Shown piece by piece: positions 7,365 through 14,306 of a DNA stretch of 14,306 bases. The position numbers were made by a program, and so were the translations under genes. The first letter of the stretch is position 1. The number at the start of each line of letters is the position of its first letter. The DNA is from Collinsella sp. AF02-46-1 (lineage in GTDB: Bacteria > Actinomycetota > Coriobacteriia > Coriobacteriales > Coriobacteriaceae): positions 1-14,306 of the forward strand of contig CAKXKM010000035.1 of assembly GCA_934876235.1 (NCBI GenBank), in the 5' to 3' direction. The notes beneath the pieces are model-generated. The model did not search any database. It saw only the letters and a list, made by a program, of their open reading frames with translations, and was not told where the DNA came from.

Positions 7365-8851
7365 TTATCGATACGTTACGCTCTGTTGGGAGTCCTTGAC
7401 TACGACGTCGTGGGCTCCGCCTTCGACGATCGAGGTCGAGGAGACCAAGGTCAGACGTGCCTTTTCCTGGAGCTCGGGGATCGAGAGGGCGCCGCAGTTG
7501 CACATCGTGGACTTGACCTTGTAGAGCGTGCCGCCCACGCCGTCCTTGAGGGAGCCGGCGTAGGGAACGTAGGAATCGACGCCCTCGACGAAGCTGAGCT
7601 TCGCGGCGCCGCCCAGGTCGTAGCGCTGCCAGTTGCGGGCACGCGCAGAACCCTCGCCCCAGTACTCCTTCATGTACTGACCGTTGACGTTGACGCGCTC
7701 GGTCGGGCTCTCGTCAAAGCGGGCGAAGTAGCGGCCCAGCATCATAAAGTCGGCACCCATGGCAAGGGCGAGCGTCATGTGGTAGTCGTAGACGATGCCG
7801 CCGTCGGAGCACACGGGCACGTAGATGCCGGTCTCCTCGTAGTACTCGTCACGAGCGCGACAGACATCGATCAGCGCGGTGGCCTGGCCACGGCCGATAC
7901 CCTTGGTCTCACGGGTGATGCAGATGGATCCGCCACCGATACCGACCTTGATGAAGTCGGCACCGCAATCGGCCAGGAAGCGGAAGCCTTCGGCGTCGAC
8001 GACGTTACCGGCACCGACCTTGACGTCCTCGCCGTAGTTGGCGCGGATCCACTCGATGGTGCGCTTCTGCCACTCGCTGAAGCCCTCGGAGGAGTCGATG
8101 CACAGGACATCGGCACCGGCCTCGATGAGCAGCGGCACGCGCTCGGCATAGTCGCGGGTATTGATACCGGCGCCGACCATATAGCGCTTGTCATTATCGA
8201 GCAGCTCGTTGGGGTTGGTCTTGTGGCTGTCGTAGTCCTTGCGGAAGACGATGCCCATAAGGTGATCGTTGTCGTCGACGATAGGCAGGGCGTTGAGCTT
8301 GTTGTCCCAGATGACGTCGTTGGCAACCTTGAGGCTGATGTTCTTGTCGCCCACGATAAGCTGCTCACGCGGGGTCATGAACTCGGAGACCTTCTTCTGG
8401 TGGTCATCGCGGCTGGGACGATAGTCACGGCTGGTAACAATACCCAGGAGCTTGCCCTTGGGGGTGCCGTCGTCGGTAACCGGCATGGTGGAGTGGCCGG
8501 TCTTCTCCTTGAGCTCGATGACCTGCTCCATGGTCATGTCGGGGGTCAGTGTGGAATCGGACTGAACGAAGCCAGCCTTGTGATCCTTAACGGCCTTGAC
8601 CATAGCGGCCTCGGACTCGGGGGTCTGAGAACCGTAAATGAAGGACAGGCCGCCCTCGGTACCGAGACGGACTGCATGATGGCGGAAACCATGGGGATGT
8701 TCAGGGTGATTGCCGGCTTCTCACCGCGCTTAAAGCGGGTTAGCGGCGTCTTAAGAGAGACGTTGTTGGGGATGCACTGCGAGGACGAGTAACCAGGGAC
8801 CAGCAGATACTCCGAAAACGTGTGGGACTCACCGGGAAAGAACGTAGCCAT
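7365..8851 (-). pseudogene. guaB: IMP dehydrogenase, frameshifted by an internal deletion
   Basis: IMP dehydrogenase converts IMP to XMP, the committed step of GMP synthesis. Translation from ATG 8851 (AAAGGAG upstream) gives a normal N-terminus through IPMVSAIMQSVS (residue 63) and then changes frame. The remaining protein continues in another frame as GTEGGLSFIYGS through to the stop at 7365, with two CBS repeats, the catalytic-loop GGGSICITRE and the flap SARARNWQRYD all intact. Compared with the family, eight residues are missing at the join. That, with the observed frame offset, fits a 25-nt deletion at CTCGG (minus strand, 8662-8666). The first barrel strand and helix are disrupted, so full enzyme is not expected. 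An internal start at 8603 could make a 412-residue fragment of doubtful activity. An assembly error is possible. Confidence 0.85.
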
Positions 8852-8909
8852 GTTTCTCCTTTTTCCATGCGACCGGTCGGCTGCAGGCCTCGTAGGACCC
8901 AGCCCAACC

Positions 8910-8921
8910 TTGGGCGCCCAA
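8910..8921. promoter_or_regulatory. Palindrome in the guaB/modE-like divergent region
   Basis: TTGGGCGCCCAA is a perfect 12-bp palindrome, with a further GCCCAA copy at 8902-8907. It lies about 60 bp upstream of the guaB start and could be an operator for guaB or the divergent regulator gene. The 184-bp region otherwise holds the promoters of both genes. A weak minus-strand guaB candidate is TTGTAG, 17 nt, GATACT. Confidence 0.3.
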
Positions 8922-8951
8922 TACTGGGGAAGTATCTTAACGCACTTTGAC

Positions 8952-8960
8952 TGCTACAAT
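8952..8960 (+). promoter_or_regulatory. Extended -10 element for the ModE-like gene
   Basis: TGCTACAAT matches an extended -10 (TGnTANAAT). No good -35 is seen, as expected for this promoter class. Predicted transcription start is near 8967, about 70 nt before the gene. Confidence 0.45.
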
Positions 8961-9035
8961 GCATGATTTAAGAAGAGCACACGAGGGTTTGACGCAGGCT
9001 TTGCGTTTGCCCAGCAAACACTTTAGCGGGAAGAC

Positions 9036-9392
9036 GTGGAGCGTATGAAGTACAAGACGACGGCAAAGTTGGTCATTCAAGCGTGCGACAAGGATTTGCC
9101 GGGCGTGTTCGGCCATGGCTGCGTCTTGCTGCTGCAGGGTATTGCCCGGGAGCACTCGCTCAACCGCGCCGCCAAGAGCATGGGCATGGCGTATTCCAAG
9201 GCCTGGCGCATCGTGAACGAGGCCGAAGGGCAGCTGGGATGCAAACTCATCGAGCGCGACGGCGCCCGCGGATCCACGCTCACGCCGGCCGGCGAGCGAG
9301 CCATAGCGGTCTACGAGGAGCTACAGGCCGATATCAACAACGTCATCGCTGCCAAGGCCGACGCCCTCATCGCCAACATCAACGCGGAGTAG
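9036..9392 (+). CDS. ModE-type winged-helix DNA-binding protein
   Basis: The 118-residue protein (GTG at 9036; ATG at 9045 is an equally possible start because neither has an ideal ribosome binding site) consists almost entirely of the N-terminal LysR-like winged helix of ModE. The helix-turn-helix is residues 36-62 (AREHSLNRAAKSMGMAYSKA and onward), followed by the wing GCKLIERDGARGSTLTPAGE (68-87) and a C-terminal dimerisation helix. The molybdate-binding MOP domains of E. coli ModE are absent, so direct molybdate sensing is not expected from this protein. No molybdate transport or molybdopterin gene is nearby. It is divergent from the damaged guaB and convergent with the PLP-fold gene. It probably acts as a dimeric repressor/activator of unknown target. 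Confidence 0.85.
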   Translation: MERMKYKTTAKLVIQACDKDLPGVFGHGCVLLLQGIAREHSLNRAAKSMGMAYSKAWRIVNEAEGQLGCKLIERDGARGSTLTPAGERAIAVYEELQADINNVIAAKADALIANINAE

Positions 9393-9440
9393 TCCTTTTG
9401 GGCGGTTTTTAGCCCACAGCGCCCTCGGGTTGAGGCTCGC

Positions 9441-9600
9441 GCCACAAAACGGGCCCATCTACTACGTTTAGTTGAATACCCACGACCATACCGGACATTA
9501 TGAAATTAAAACCGCTGGTAAACAGCTTGGTAATATTCAAAATAGGCGGGTGTGGTCGACCCCTATTGCTTAAACGTAGTAAATAGACCGTTTTCGTGAC
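9441..9600. repeat. Imperfect inverted-repeat element between convergent genes
   Basis: Nested complementary segments fill this 160-bp AT-richer gap: AAAACGG (9446-9452) with CCGTTTT (9588-9594), ACTACGTTTA (9461-9470) with TAAACGTAGT (9571-9580), CGACCATACC (9483-9492) with GGTGTGGTCG (9549-9558, one G.U on the plus strand), and TTGAATA (9472-9478) with TATTCAA (9534-9540). It could serve as a bidirectional terminator, a structured RNA or a small non-autonomous mobile element. No coding sequence is seen in it. Confidence 0.6.
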
Positions 9601-9615
9601 ATAGACCCCGATTAG

Positions 9616-10608
9616 CTACTTGCGAAGGGCGTTATCGAGAGTGGCAGCCACCTGCAGAGGGTCGTCTGTGCCGGCGAAGAGGCGGATGGCGCTCCCCTGC
9701 TTACCGCGCAGGGCCGAAAGGCGCGTTGTTGAGCCGCCGGCGGGTGATGTGCGGAATTCGTCCGGCAAAGCGTCGAACAGCTCGCCCGCGCTACGCTCGA
9801 TTAGGTCAAATTCTACTGCTGGGCCAAAGCCGTGCTCCAGGATTCCCGTTGCAGCCACATGGTCAGGATGCGAGCTCAGCCCGGGATAGCGTACGTTGCG
9901 CACCATCTCGTTCGCAGCCAAATACTCTGCCAGCGCACGGGCGCGGTCGAAGTGAGCCTGCATGCGAGCGTCGAGCGTCTCGAGCCCGCGCTCCAGCACG
10001 TCGGCTTCATCAGCAGACAGGTCGAGCACGGGCGCACCGCAGCCCGCAAGCAACGCATGCGCGAACTCGGCAGCGGCATCCACACGATGTCGTTTGAGCT
10101 GCGAACGCGCTACCGAAGCGGCGACAAGCTTGCGCGGAGCTCTGCCGGCACACACGCGGTCGAGCGCCTCGAGCGAAAGAACGGCACCCAAGCGCAACGA
10201 ATCGCACCCAAAGACACTAGCCACGGTGTTGTCAACCACAAGCAGTGCATGGGCCTCACGAGCCGCGCGACCCAGCGTGCGCAGATCGGGCACGCGCAGT
10301 CCAAAACCGCCAATAGAGTTAACGAACCACCACAGGTGCGGCCCCTCGACCTCAAACGAAGCATCAAAGCCCTCGGACGCAGAAGCAAACGCCGCAACCG
10401 ACGGTTCCCCCACGAGCACAACGTCGAAGGCATCAAAGCCGCGAGCAAACGCATCGGCAAAATCGTCTGCAAAGGCTACCAAGCGATCCCCCGGCTGCAC
10501 AACCCCCAGCTGCGACAGCGCTGCCGGCACATGCGAGGCCGCAACAAGACGCACCTCACGCGCGCCGGCCCTTGCAGCCCAGATTTCTTCTAGCTGTTGC
10601 ACGTCCAC
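9616..10608 (-). CDS. Degenerate Cys/Met-metabolism PLP-fold protein
   Basis: The 330-residue product (GTG 10608; weak ribosome binding site) has the fold-type I pattern of cystathionine gamma-synthase/lyase relatives, usually 380-400 residues. Matching features are LVVDNT with D126 (the PLP-nitrogen aspartate), NVRYPGLSSHPDH (238-250) and the C-terminal SAIRLFAGTDD (306-316). Ungapped alignment after VVDNT puts Arg151 at the Schiff-base lysine of the usual SATKY motif; Lys160 nearby is not in that context. The N-terminal segment with the YSRxGNPT signature is absent, and the usual SG(M)A phosphate loop reads ASHVPAA. Loss of normal PLP chemistry is therefore likely. No frameshift is seen, so the gene appears maintained. 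It stands alone and is convergent with the ModE-like gene. The role is unknown. Confidence 0.82.
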   Translation of the reverse strand: MDVQQLEEIWAARAGAREVRLVAASHVPAALSQLGVVQPGDRLVAFADDFADAFARGFDAFDVVLVGEPSVAAFASASEGFDASFEVEGPHLWWFVNSIGGFGLRVPDLRTLGRAAREAHALLVVDNTVASVFGCDSLRLGAVLSLEALDRVCAGRAPRKLVAASVARSQLKRHRVDAAAEFAHALLAGCGAPVLDLSADEADVLERGLETLDARMQAHFDRARALAEYLAANEMVRNVRYPGLSSHPDHVAATGILEHGFGPAVEFDLIERSAGELFDALPDEFRTSPAGGSTTRLSALRGKQGSAIRLFAGTDDPLQVAATLDNALRK

Positions 10609-10668
10609 GCAACACCGTCCCCAAAAACCGAACCGAATAAACCATCCATGAAGATCGCACGCCAGCGA

Positions 10669-10768
10669 GCGGGCAGCTGCCGTGGCGAGGTGCCTCGAAA
10701 GAGGAGCGACGCGTACTTTATGTACGCGCGCGACGGTTTGAGCGGCAGATCGCCCGGCAGATGCCCGC
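10669..10768. repeat. 100-bp imperfect inverted repeat (REP/MITE-like)
   Basis: Ends 10669-10681 and 10756-10768 are complementary at 12 of 13 positions, and the similarity continues inward (GGCGAGGTGCC versus GGCAGATCGCC). A central 7-bp stem CGCGTAC/GTACGCG (10710-10716, 10722-10728) closes a TTTAT loop. It lies in the 204-bp gap between the PLP-fold gene and DUF4956. The form suggests a dispersed palindromic element; copy number cannot be seen here. Confidence 0.6.
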
Positions 10769-10783
10769 GCAGCGTCAAGCGGT

Positions 10784-10805
10784 CCGGCGTTTGTTAAAAC
10801 GCCGG
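10784..10805 (-). terminator. Hairpin after the DUF4956 gene
   Basis: A 9-bp stem CCGGCGTTT/AAACGCCGG with a 4-nt loop lies 8 bp past the DUF4956 stop. No T-run follows on the minus strand, so it is a weak or factor-assisted terminator at best. Confidence 0.5.
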
Positions 10806-10812
10806 AACCAAA

Positions 10813-11478
10813 CTAGCCGTGATATTCGCCGTTGTACTGGATGAGCGTCAGGTCCTCAACGCCGTCGAGCGCGCGAATCGCATCGGCGTAGGGCATGTCA
10901 ACGCCGTCCGAGAACAGCTCGACGGCCATCTCCACCTTGTCACCGCGCATGGTCTTGGACTTCACCGTAAACTTGGTGCGCCCAAATGCACGCACGATAT
11001 CATCGCCGGTGGTCTGCCCCGTGTAGTGAATGACCATCATGTACACGCGCGCCTTGTCCTGATGGCTCGCAAAGCCGGCAATCATCACCACGATCACCAC
11101 CGCCGTGAGCCCCACGAGCGCATACATACCGGCTCCCGCCGTAATGCCCGTGGTAATGGACCAAAACAGATACAGCAGGTCGAGCGGGTCCTTGACCGCC
11201 GTACGGTAGCGGACGATAGACAGAGCACCGACCATACCAAGCGAGATGACCACGTTTGTCGAGATCGCGAGCGTGACCATGCAGGTGAGCACGCACATGC
11301 CCACGAGCGTCACGGCAAAACTGCGCGAATAGACCACGCCAGTAAAAAAGCGCTTGTACACGTAGTAGATCAGGATGCCCATGGCGAGCGCCACGAGCAG
11401 CGAAAGGCCGATCTTGGCAGGGTCGACCTGGCCAAACGCCTCCAAGACGGAGTTCTTAAAAAAGTCCCTGGTGCTCAT
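10813..11478 (-). CDS. DUF4956 membrane protein
   Basis: The 221-residue product starts at ATG 11478, 3 nt after the stop of the VTC gene. Hydrophobic segments at about 23-41, 53-72, 75-88 and 99-137 suggest three to five membrane passes, and a soluble C-terminal domain follows (about 140-221). The family signature GMVGALSIVRYRT (81-93), followed by KDPLDLLYLFW, identifies DUF4956. The family has no assigned biochemical function and is often found next to VTC-domain and CotH genes. Its position as the last gene of the operon, coupled to the polymerase gene, suggests a membrane partner for polyphosphate or polymer handling; this is inference. The C-terminal domain has alternating strands and helices and may be regulatory. 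Confidence 0.88.
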   Translation of the reverse strand: MSTRDFFKNSVLEAFGQVDPAKIGLSLLVALAMGILIYYVYKRFFTGVVYSRSFAVTLVGMCVLTCMVTLAISTNVVISLGMVGALSIVRYRTAVKDPLDLLYLFWSITTGITAGAGMYALVGLTAVVIVVMIAGFASHQDKARVYMMVIHYTGQTTGDDIVRAFGRTKFTVKSKTMRGDKVEMAVELFSDGVDMPYADAIRALDGVEDLTLIQYNGEYHG

Positions 11479-11481
11479 GGT

Positions 11482-12273
11482 CTAAATATCCCCTCGGTTC
11501 CCAAAATCCGATTCCCAGTAGTTAAAACCGCGCAGGTAGGCGGTCTTGTCATAACACAGGCAGTACTTAGAGACCGCCGTGAGTTCGGCCGCACCCGGCG
11601 GCACCATATCGCGCACCAGCTGCGGGCAAAACTCGGTAAACTTGACCTCCATCACCAGCTTGCCGGGCTCCAGCACGGGCAACGCGGGCAACGTCGCGTC
11701 AAAGATGTCAAAGCTCCCCACCGCCGCACGCACGTTGCTATCAAAGGTAATGCGCACGGTGCCCTCGTCCATCACCCACGGCTCGCGCTCGTAGTCCACG
11801 ATGGTCCGCGGGCGCATCATATTACAGATGCACTCGATGTAGAACTCGCGACAGAGCGGATAGGGGCTCCTCAGCAAAAAGTCGTAGTCGCCAGCCAGAA
11901 TCTGCTCGAACTCGTCACGCGTGAGCGGCGCGTCCTCCTTGTAGATCCAGCTGCCGTACTTCTTTTTGCGCTCGAGCTTAATCACCTTGTCGCTGCCGTT
12001 ATAGATGCGCACGCGATACTTTTTGCGCATGAGAATACCGGCGTCTTTTTCCTCGTAGGCCGAGTTGCAGTAGTCGTCAAAGTACAGGCTGCGAATGGTA
12101 TAACCGCCCGCCTGCGCATGCTTGTCCAGCTTAAACACAGGCGCCATGCGACAGGCAAGCGCGGCGTGCTCGCCCTCGTTAATGAGATATTTGAGCTCGT
12201 GGCGGTAACGCTCCTGCGTGGCACGCACAGGCGGAGCTGCCAAGCGCTCAAGCAGCGCGCTAGCCCTCCTCAT
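11482..12273 (-). CDS. VTC-domain polyphosphate polymerase-like protein
   Basis: The 263-residue protein has the triphosphate-tunnel fold of the VTC domain, which in yeast Vtc4 makes polyphosphate from ATP. Basic and acidic tunnel residues are in order: RHELKY (24-29), IRSLYFD (60-66), KYRVRIYN with R87/R89 (85-92), KLERKKK (99-105), VDYEREP (159-165), RITFDSNVR (174-182), MEVKF with E209 (208-212) and SKYC with K236 (235-238). No SPX domain or membrane segment is seen, so it is a lone catalytic domain, presumably cytoplasmic and possibly recruited by DUF4956. The start ATG at 12273 has GGAGG six nt upstream and overlaps the cotH-like gene by 14 nt. Polyphosphate synthesis is likely but not proven; relatives may use other nucleotides or products. 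Confidence 0.9.
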   Translation of the reverse strand: MRRASALLERLAAPPVRATQERYRHELKYLINEGEHAALACRMAPVFKLDKHAQAGGYTIRSLYFDDYCNSAYEEKDAGILMRKKYRVRIYNGSDKVIKLERKKKYGSWIYKEDAPLTRDEFEQILAGDYDFLLRSPYPLCREFYIECICNMMRPRTIVDYEREPWVMDEGTVRITFDSNVRAAVGSFDIFDATLPALPVLEPGKLVMEVKFTEFCPQLVRDMVPPGAAELTAVSKYCLCYDKTAYLRGFNYWESDFGNRGDI

Positions 12274-14029
12274 ACGTATCCTCCACGACCTTACCGCCGT
12301 CCTGCACGTAAAAACACTTCATGCCGTAGTGCTTGCCGTCGTCGGTCACATAGTAGTCAAACGCATCTTGCGTATAGCCGTCGGAGTTGGTGGCGCGCAC
12401 GCGCACAAAATACTGGCCGGCATCGGGCGCATCACAGGTCACCTCGGGAAGTAGCACGTCCTCGGCCTTAAAAAGCACGTCGCTTATGGCATAGTCGCGC
12501 GCCAGCTCCACGGTATAGCGAATGTCACGCGCTTTAAAGTCGTAGGACGCATCCCAGTTCATACGCAGCTTACCGTTATCGATCTGCGGCACGCCAATGT
12601 AGAACGGCATGGGCTTTTTATAGCTCTCGCAGTAGCTCTTATAGTTCTCCTCGATCTCGGAGGGAATCGCCGCGGCGATCTGCTCGTATTGGTCCTTGGT
12701 GACAGGCAGATTGTCGGTATCGGGCGAAGCAAAGACCAGCGATTCGGTAACCTCGCGATAATGTTTGATCATCTTGGCCAGGCGCGCCTCGGTCATATAC
12801 GAGCGCAGGTCCTTTACGGCGCGGTCGAGCTCACTGCGAAACGCCTTACTGCGCAGCGCACGATTGAATAGCACGTTGCCCCAGTAGTTGCTTACGCCGC
12901 GCTCCCAGCTCGCATAGTCCGAGAACCCGGTAAGAGAAAGCTCCAGCTTACGCAGCATGCCGTCGTTATCCCAATCCAGGATATACCAGACCTTGGAGTT
13001 AAGCGGGCTGTACAGATAGCAGTTACGGTTCTGCGTATCGCAGTTGCCCGTCAGGATCTGAAACGCCAGCCAATAGACCAGATTCTCGGTATCAAAGTAG
13101 GTGTCGAGCACGTTATCGATCTTTTGTGATTCGTCGTTGAGCGCATCGAGCATCTCGATGAGCTTGGTGTGGTCCGAATCGCCCTTAATCTCGAGCATGC
13201 CCTCGAAGTTTGCCTGGTTGTAGTCGGGATCGTCGGCAAGCTTAATGGTGTCCTCGTAGCGATGGAAATCAAAGCTGTTCACCTTGTACAGGTACCCGCT
13301 CTTATCCAGGCCATGTGCCTTAAGCGCCGTCTTGTTGAGCTGCTCCACCTGCGTAAACAGGCCGTAGTCCTCAAAGGTATCGTTGGACTTTTCGGTCTGG
13401 TCGCACACCCACAGATGCACAAACTGCGTACGCAGGCCCATCATCTGGGGAATCCCGCGGATAAGGTCGTAGGCCATCTTGTTGCGAAAACGCATACCCT
13501 CGCCCATGTGCTTGTTGAGCGCAATCGCGCGCTGTTGGCGCCAGGTGCCCTTGCCCTTTTTGAGCTCCACCTTGTAATTCTTTTGCGTGTAGGAGCTCGA
13601 TGTCTGGCCGCGCACCTGCACGGTGGCATTGGGCGCTTCCTCGCCATAGCCAACCTCGCCGGCCACCGGGCCGTCTTCGTCGCCCGCCTGCAGCAGGCCC
13701 ATAACCTGATAGCGCGTCACGCCCATGTCGGCATAGTCATACACCGAGTACGTGTTGATCTCGGCCCAGCTATGGTCCGTGTTCTCGGAGCTGTTGCCGC
13801 GAGAGACCGTCAGATACATGGTCACAATGCCCGAGTCATCATAGACCTCGTACAGCTCGTCCTTATCGCGCAGATGCTTGGACTGGTCGGAGGCCTCGGC
13901 CTTTTTAATCTTGCCCTGCTTTTTGACTTTTTTGGTCGAGGATTCGTCCTGAGATGAGCAGCCCGAAAGCAGCAGCGCGCCGGCAGCTGCCTCGATCAGA
14001 CAGCGGCGAGACATCAACTTATCGATCAT
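12260..14029 (-). CDS. CotH-kinase-family lipoprotein
   Basis: The 589-residue protein starts at ATG 14029 after GGGGAGG. The N-terminus carries SRR (7-9) and a hydrophobic stretch ending in lipobox LSGC with C24, so it should be an extracytoplasmic lipoprotein; the twin arginines allow Tat export. A Lys/Ser-rich spacer follows. The CotH kinase domain covers about 130-450: NYKVELKKGKG (151-161), LNKHMGEGMRFRNKMAYD (171-188), YGLFTQVEQL (222-231), NCDTQNRNCYLY (329-340) and DWDND (352-356), the last two matching the ATP/metal-binding core of this atypical kinase. A fibronectin-III-like domain (about 475-562) ends the protein. CotH enzymes phosphorylate Ser/Thr in spore coat proteins; here the substrate is unknown. 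It overlaps both neighbours, by 11 and 14 nt. Confidence 0.9.
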   Translation of the reverse strand: MIDKLMSRRCLIEAAAGALLLSGCSSQDESSTKKVKKQGKIKKAEASDQSKHLRDKDELYEVYDDSGIVTMYLTVSRGNSSENTDHSWAEINTYSVYDYADMGVTRYQVMGLLQAGDEDGPVAGEVGYGEEAPNATVQVRGQTSSSYTQKNYKVELKKGKGTWRQQRAIALNKHMGEGMRFRNKMAYDLIRGIPQMMGLRTQFVHLWVCDQTEKSNDTFEDYGLFTQVEQLNKTALKAHGLDKSGYLYKVNSFDFHRYEDTIKLADDPDYNQANFEGMLEIKGDSDHTKLIEMLDALNDESQKIDNVLDTYFDTENLVYWLAFQILTGNCDTQNRNCYLYSPLNSKVWYILDWDNDGMLRKLELSLTGFSDYASWERGVSNYWGNVLFNRALRSKAFRSELDRAVKDLRSYMTEARLAKMIKHYREVTESLVFASPDTDNLPVTKDQYEQIAAAIPSEIEENYKSYCESYKKPMPFYIGVPQIDNGKLRMNWDASYDFKARDIRYTVELARDYAISDVLFKAEDVLLPEVTCDAPDAGQYFVRVRATNSDGYTQDAFDYYVTDDGKHYGMKCFYVQDGGKVVEDTYEEG

Positions 14030-14306
14030 CAGAACCTCCCCAATGGTTGCGATACACGCGAACTACTGCGCGCTGAAACGCGCCGTGCGGCACGCCCTTG
14101 CGGCGGCACTCCTCATAGCGCTGCTCGGCACGGTCGAGCAAGCGGCCCAGCTGTGTAAAACGACCCGTTTTGTCGGTCGCCACAATGGGCTGCTGGCTCA
14201 GGATACGATACGGTAAGTTGGCGGTATAGGTATCGAGCCGCAGCAGCGCCACGATAAAAAACACCACCGCACCCAACAAAAAGCCAAAGCCGTAAAACTG
14301 CTGCGG
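14019..14306 (-). CDS. pelG: C-terminal end of a probable PelG exopolysaccharide transporter
   Basis: Only the last 95 codons are in the window; the frame is open at the right edge. The visible part starts in a membrane helix (YGFGFLLGAVVFFIVALLRL) and continues with LDTYTANLPYRILSQQPIV and a charged cytoplasmic tail of about 60 residues. The aromatic/Gly pattern before the last helix and the LPYxxxxxQPI segment resemble, from memory, the C-terminus of Gram-positive PelG proteins, inner-membrane components of Pel-type exopolysaccharide export. Context supports this, because cotH-like, VTC and DUF4956 genes are recurrent neighbours of pelF/pelG in Firmicutes and Actinobacteria. Its stop overlaps the cotH-like start by 11 nt, showing tight coupling. 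Another multi-pass membrane protein remains possible. Confidence 0.6.
   Translation of the reverse strand, partial: PQQFYGFGFLLGAVVFFIVALLRLDTYTANLPYRILSQQPIVATDKTGRFTQLGRLLDRAEQRYEECRRKGVPHGAFQRAVVRVYRNHWGGSDDR

Noticed and set aside
7329..8792. 487-codon plus-strand open frame opposite guaB
   Set aside because: Antisense shadow of guaB; the Asp/Gly/Val/Leu-rich translation has no family resemblance.
8546..8851. Separate 101-residue protein at the guaB 5' end
   Set aside because: Its first 63 residues are the normal IMP dehydrogenase N-terminus; the rest is out-of-frame read-through after the deletion.
7331..9438. Shared GGTTGAGGCTC at 7331-7341 and 9429-9439
   Set aside because: Only 11 nt are shared with different flanks; this is within chance expectation and no further copies were seen.
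10590..10778. 62-residue minus-strand frame upstream of the PLP-fold gene
   Set aside because: It coincides with the palindromic element and its translation reflects the repeat; no ribosome binding site is evident.
10819..12471. 550-codon plus-strand open frame opposite DUF4956 and VTC
   Set aside because: It spans two well-supported minus-strand genes and is rich in His/Arg as expected from reverse complement codons.

Overview
The window looks like chromosomal DNA of a high-GC Gram-positive bacterium, most likely a gut Coriobacteriia member close to Collinsella. The basis is codon use rich in G/C at third positions, protein style (for example the Clostridia/Coriobacteria-type IMP dehydrogenase) and gene order. 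This assignment is from memory and no search was run. Most genes lie on the minus strand; only a lipoprotein gene and a small ModE-like regulator are on the plus strand.

Left part (1-3590, minus): the rimP-nusA-infB ribosome/transcription cluster. infB runs off the left edge. A clear promoter (TTGCAC, 17 nt, TATAGT) drives rimP, and an intrinsic-terminator-like hairpin sits in the short leader, suggesting attenuation. NusA carries a Cys/His-rich tail, and the ylxR gene usual between nusA and infB is absent. A plus-strand lipoprotein gene (3853-4425) follows and converges on leuS at a near-perfect bidirectional terminator (4467-4502).

Middle (4530-9400): leuS, with a leader holding a 29-bp long-range stem whose three non-Watson-Crick positions are all G.U on the sense RNA. 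Next is guaB, broken by what looks like a 25-nt deletion that shifts the frame after codon 63. Divergent to guaB is a ModE-type DNA-binding protein.

Right part (9441-14306): a structured inverted-repeat element, a degenerate PLP-fold protein that has lost the Schiff-base lysine motif, a second hairpin-like intergenic element, and a tightly coupled minus-strand operon. The operon consists of the end of a probable PelG exopolysaccharide transporter, a CotH-kinase lipoprotein, a VTC-type polyphosphate polymerase domain protein and a DUF4956 membrane protein. Overlapping or nearly touching reading frames indicate that the four work together, probably in making or modifying a cell-surface polymer. 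This operon is the best candidate for an under-described system here.
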